64,000 nt of DNA from Natronobacterium haloterrestre (GTDB lineage Archaea > Halobacteriota > Halobacteria > Halobacteriales > Natrialbaceae), in the NCBI RefSeq assembly GCF_900112205.1, contig NZ_FOKW01000005.1, forward strand, positions 62,001-126,000, written 5' to 3'. Numbering within the stretch: the stretch's first letter is position 1; each line of letters starts with the position of its first letter. The notes beneath the pieces are model-generated. The model was given only the letters and a program-made list of their open reading frames with translations, was not told where the DNA came from and made no database searches. This document shows positions 63,842 to 64,000 of this stretch, in pieces. Made by a program: the position numbers and the translations under genes.

Positions 63842-64000
63842 CTACGCGACGGCCGAAACGAGGGTGTAGAGCAGCGCGAAGAACGTAAACCACAGCAGCG
63901 TCCGGACGAACAGCATGCTGTAGACGTCCGGCACCGGTACCATCGCGTGGAACCGGCGCTCGGCCTCGAGAAACGCACGAACGGCGGCTTTACTGCGATC
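63842..64000 (-). CDS. C-terminal end of a membrane protein, cut by window end
   Basis: Reading from 64000 on the minus strand gives 52 residues ending at a TAG at 63842-63844. The segment begins DRSKAAVRAFLEAERRF, then VPVPDVYSMLFVRTLL, followed by a membrane helix (FFALLYTLVSAVA) as the last residues. It converges on the UDG gene with 6 bases between. The rest of the gene is outside the window, so no family can be given. Confidence 0.6.
   Translation of the reverse strand, partial: DRSKAAVRAFLEAERRFHAMVPVPDVYSMLFVRTLLWFTFFALLYTLVSAVA

Overview
The window is haloarchaeal chromosome. The DNA is very GC-rich, the predicted proteins are strongly acidic, secreted proteins carry Tat-type (RR) lipoprotein signals or a PGF-CTERM anchor, and many start codons lie about 25-30 bases downstream of a TATA-like box, as expected for leaderless archaeal transcripts. 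Several families are typical of Halobacteria (DUF7522-like, DUF5828-like, DUF7118-like, HVO_0234-like). A member of the Natrialbales is plausible, but the sequence alone does not prove the genus. I found no rRNA, tRNA, CRISPR array, insertion sequence, integrase or phage gene, so this reads as core or stable accessory chromosome rather than an island.

Layout. 1-5.1 kb: the end of prephenate dehydratase (pheA), a 1-Cys peroxiredoxin, Hsp20, a DUF7522-like protein and leuS. 5.4-10.6 kb: a membrane Fe-S oxidoreductase of the heterodisulfide-reductase/CCG type, a conditioned-medium-induced-like acidic protein, a stand-alone Cas4-like protein with an apparently dead nuclease site, a TsaC/YrdC protein, and a two-gene redoxin/glutaredoxin operon. 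10.7-17.2 kb: CNNM/CorC-type transporter, a repeat-flanked membrane protein, phosphate permease, DUF5828-like protein, upp, a cupin and a small YgaP-like protein. 17.3-25.8 kb: S9 peptidase, then a complete TAXI-type TRAP transporter (binding protein, DUF1850 protein, fused permease), a membrane protein and an IMPACT/YigZ protein. 26-33.6 kb: a second DUF7522-like protein, an ACT-domain regulator, a zinc-ribbon-like protein, a GT2 glycosyltransferase, hisB, a small membrane protein, trkH and a GT87-type mannosyltransferase. 33.7-36.3 kb: metY-metX.

36.4-48.1 kb: two membrane proteins of unknown role, serB, a cyclase, UspA, an EamA transporter, a DUF6498-like membrane protein, serA, a lipoprotein, two small membrane proteins, and hisI translationally coupled to a coiled-coil protein. 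48.2-57.7 kb: UspA, HPP protein, phosphohexomutase, a beta-propeller protein, a lipoprotein, prs, an H-NOX-like protein, a secreted HExxH metallopeptidase with a PGF-CTERM tail, and a DUF4382 lipoprotein. 57.8-64 kb: ileS, an MFS transporter, a small membrane protein, a 4Fe-4S uracil-DNA glycosylase and the C-terminus of a membrane protein cut by the window end.

Functionally the window is rich in dispersed amino-acid genes (pheA, hisB, hisI, metX/metY, serA/serB), two aminoacyl-tRNA synthetases and PRPP metabolism (prs, upp). The most unusual observations are the degenerate Cas4-like Fe-S protein, the cysteine-free redoxin coupled to a CPYC protein, convergent gene pairs that share a palindromic CTAG as both stop codons, a stop codon supplied by a microsatellite, and an H-NOX-like protein without an obvious haem-ligating histidine. 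I see no clear multi-gene defence system.
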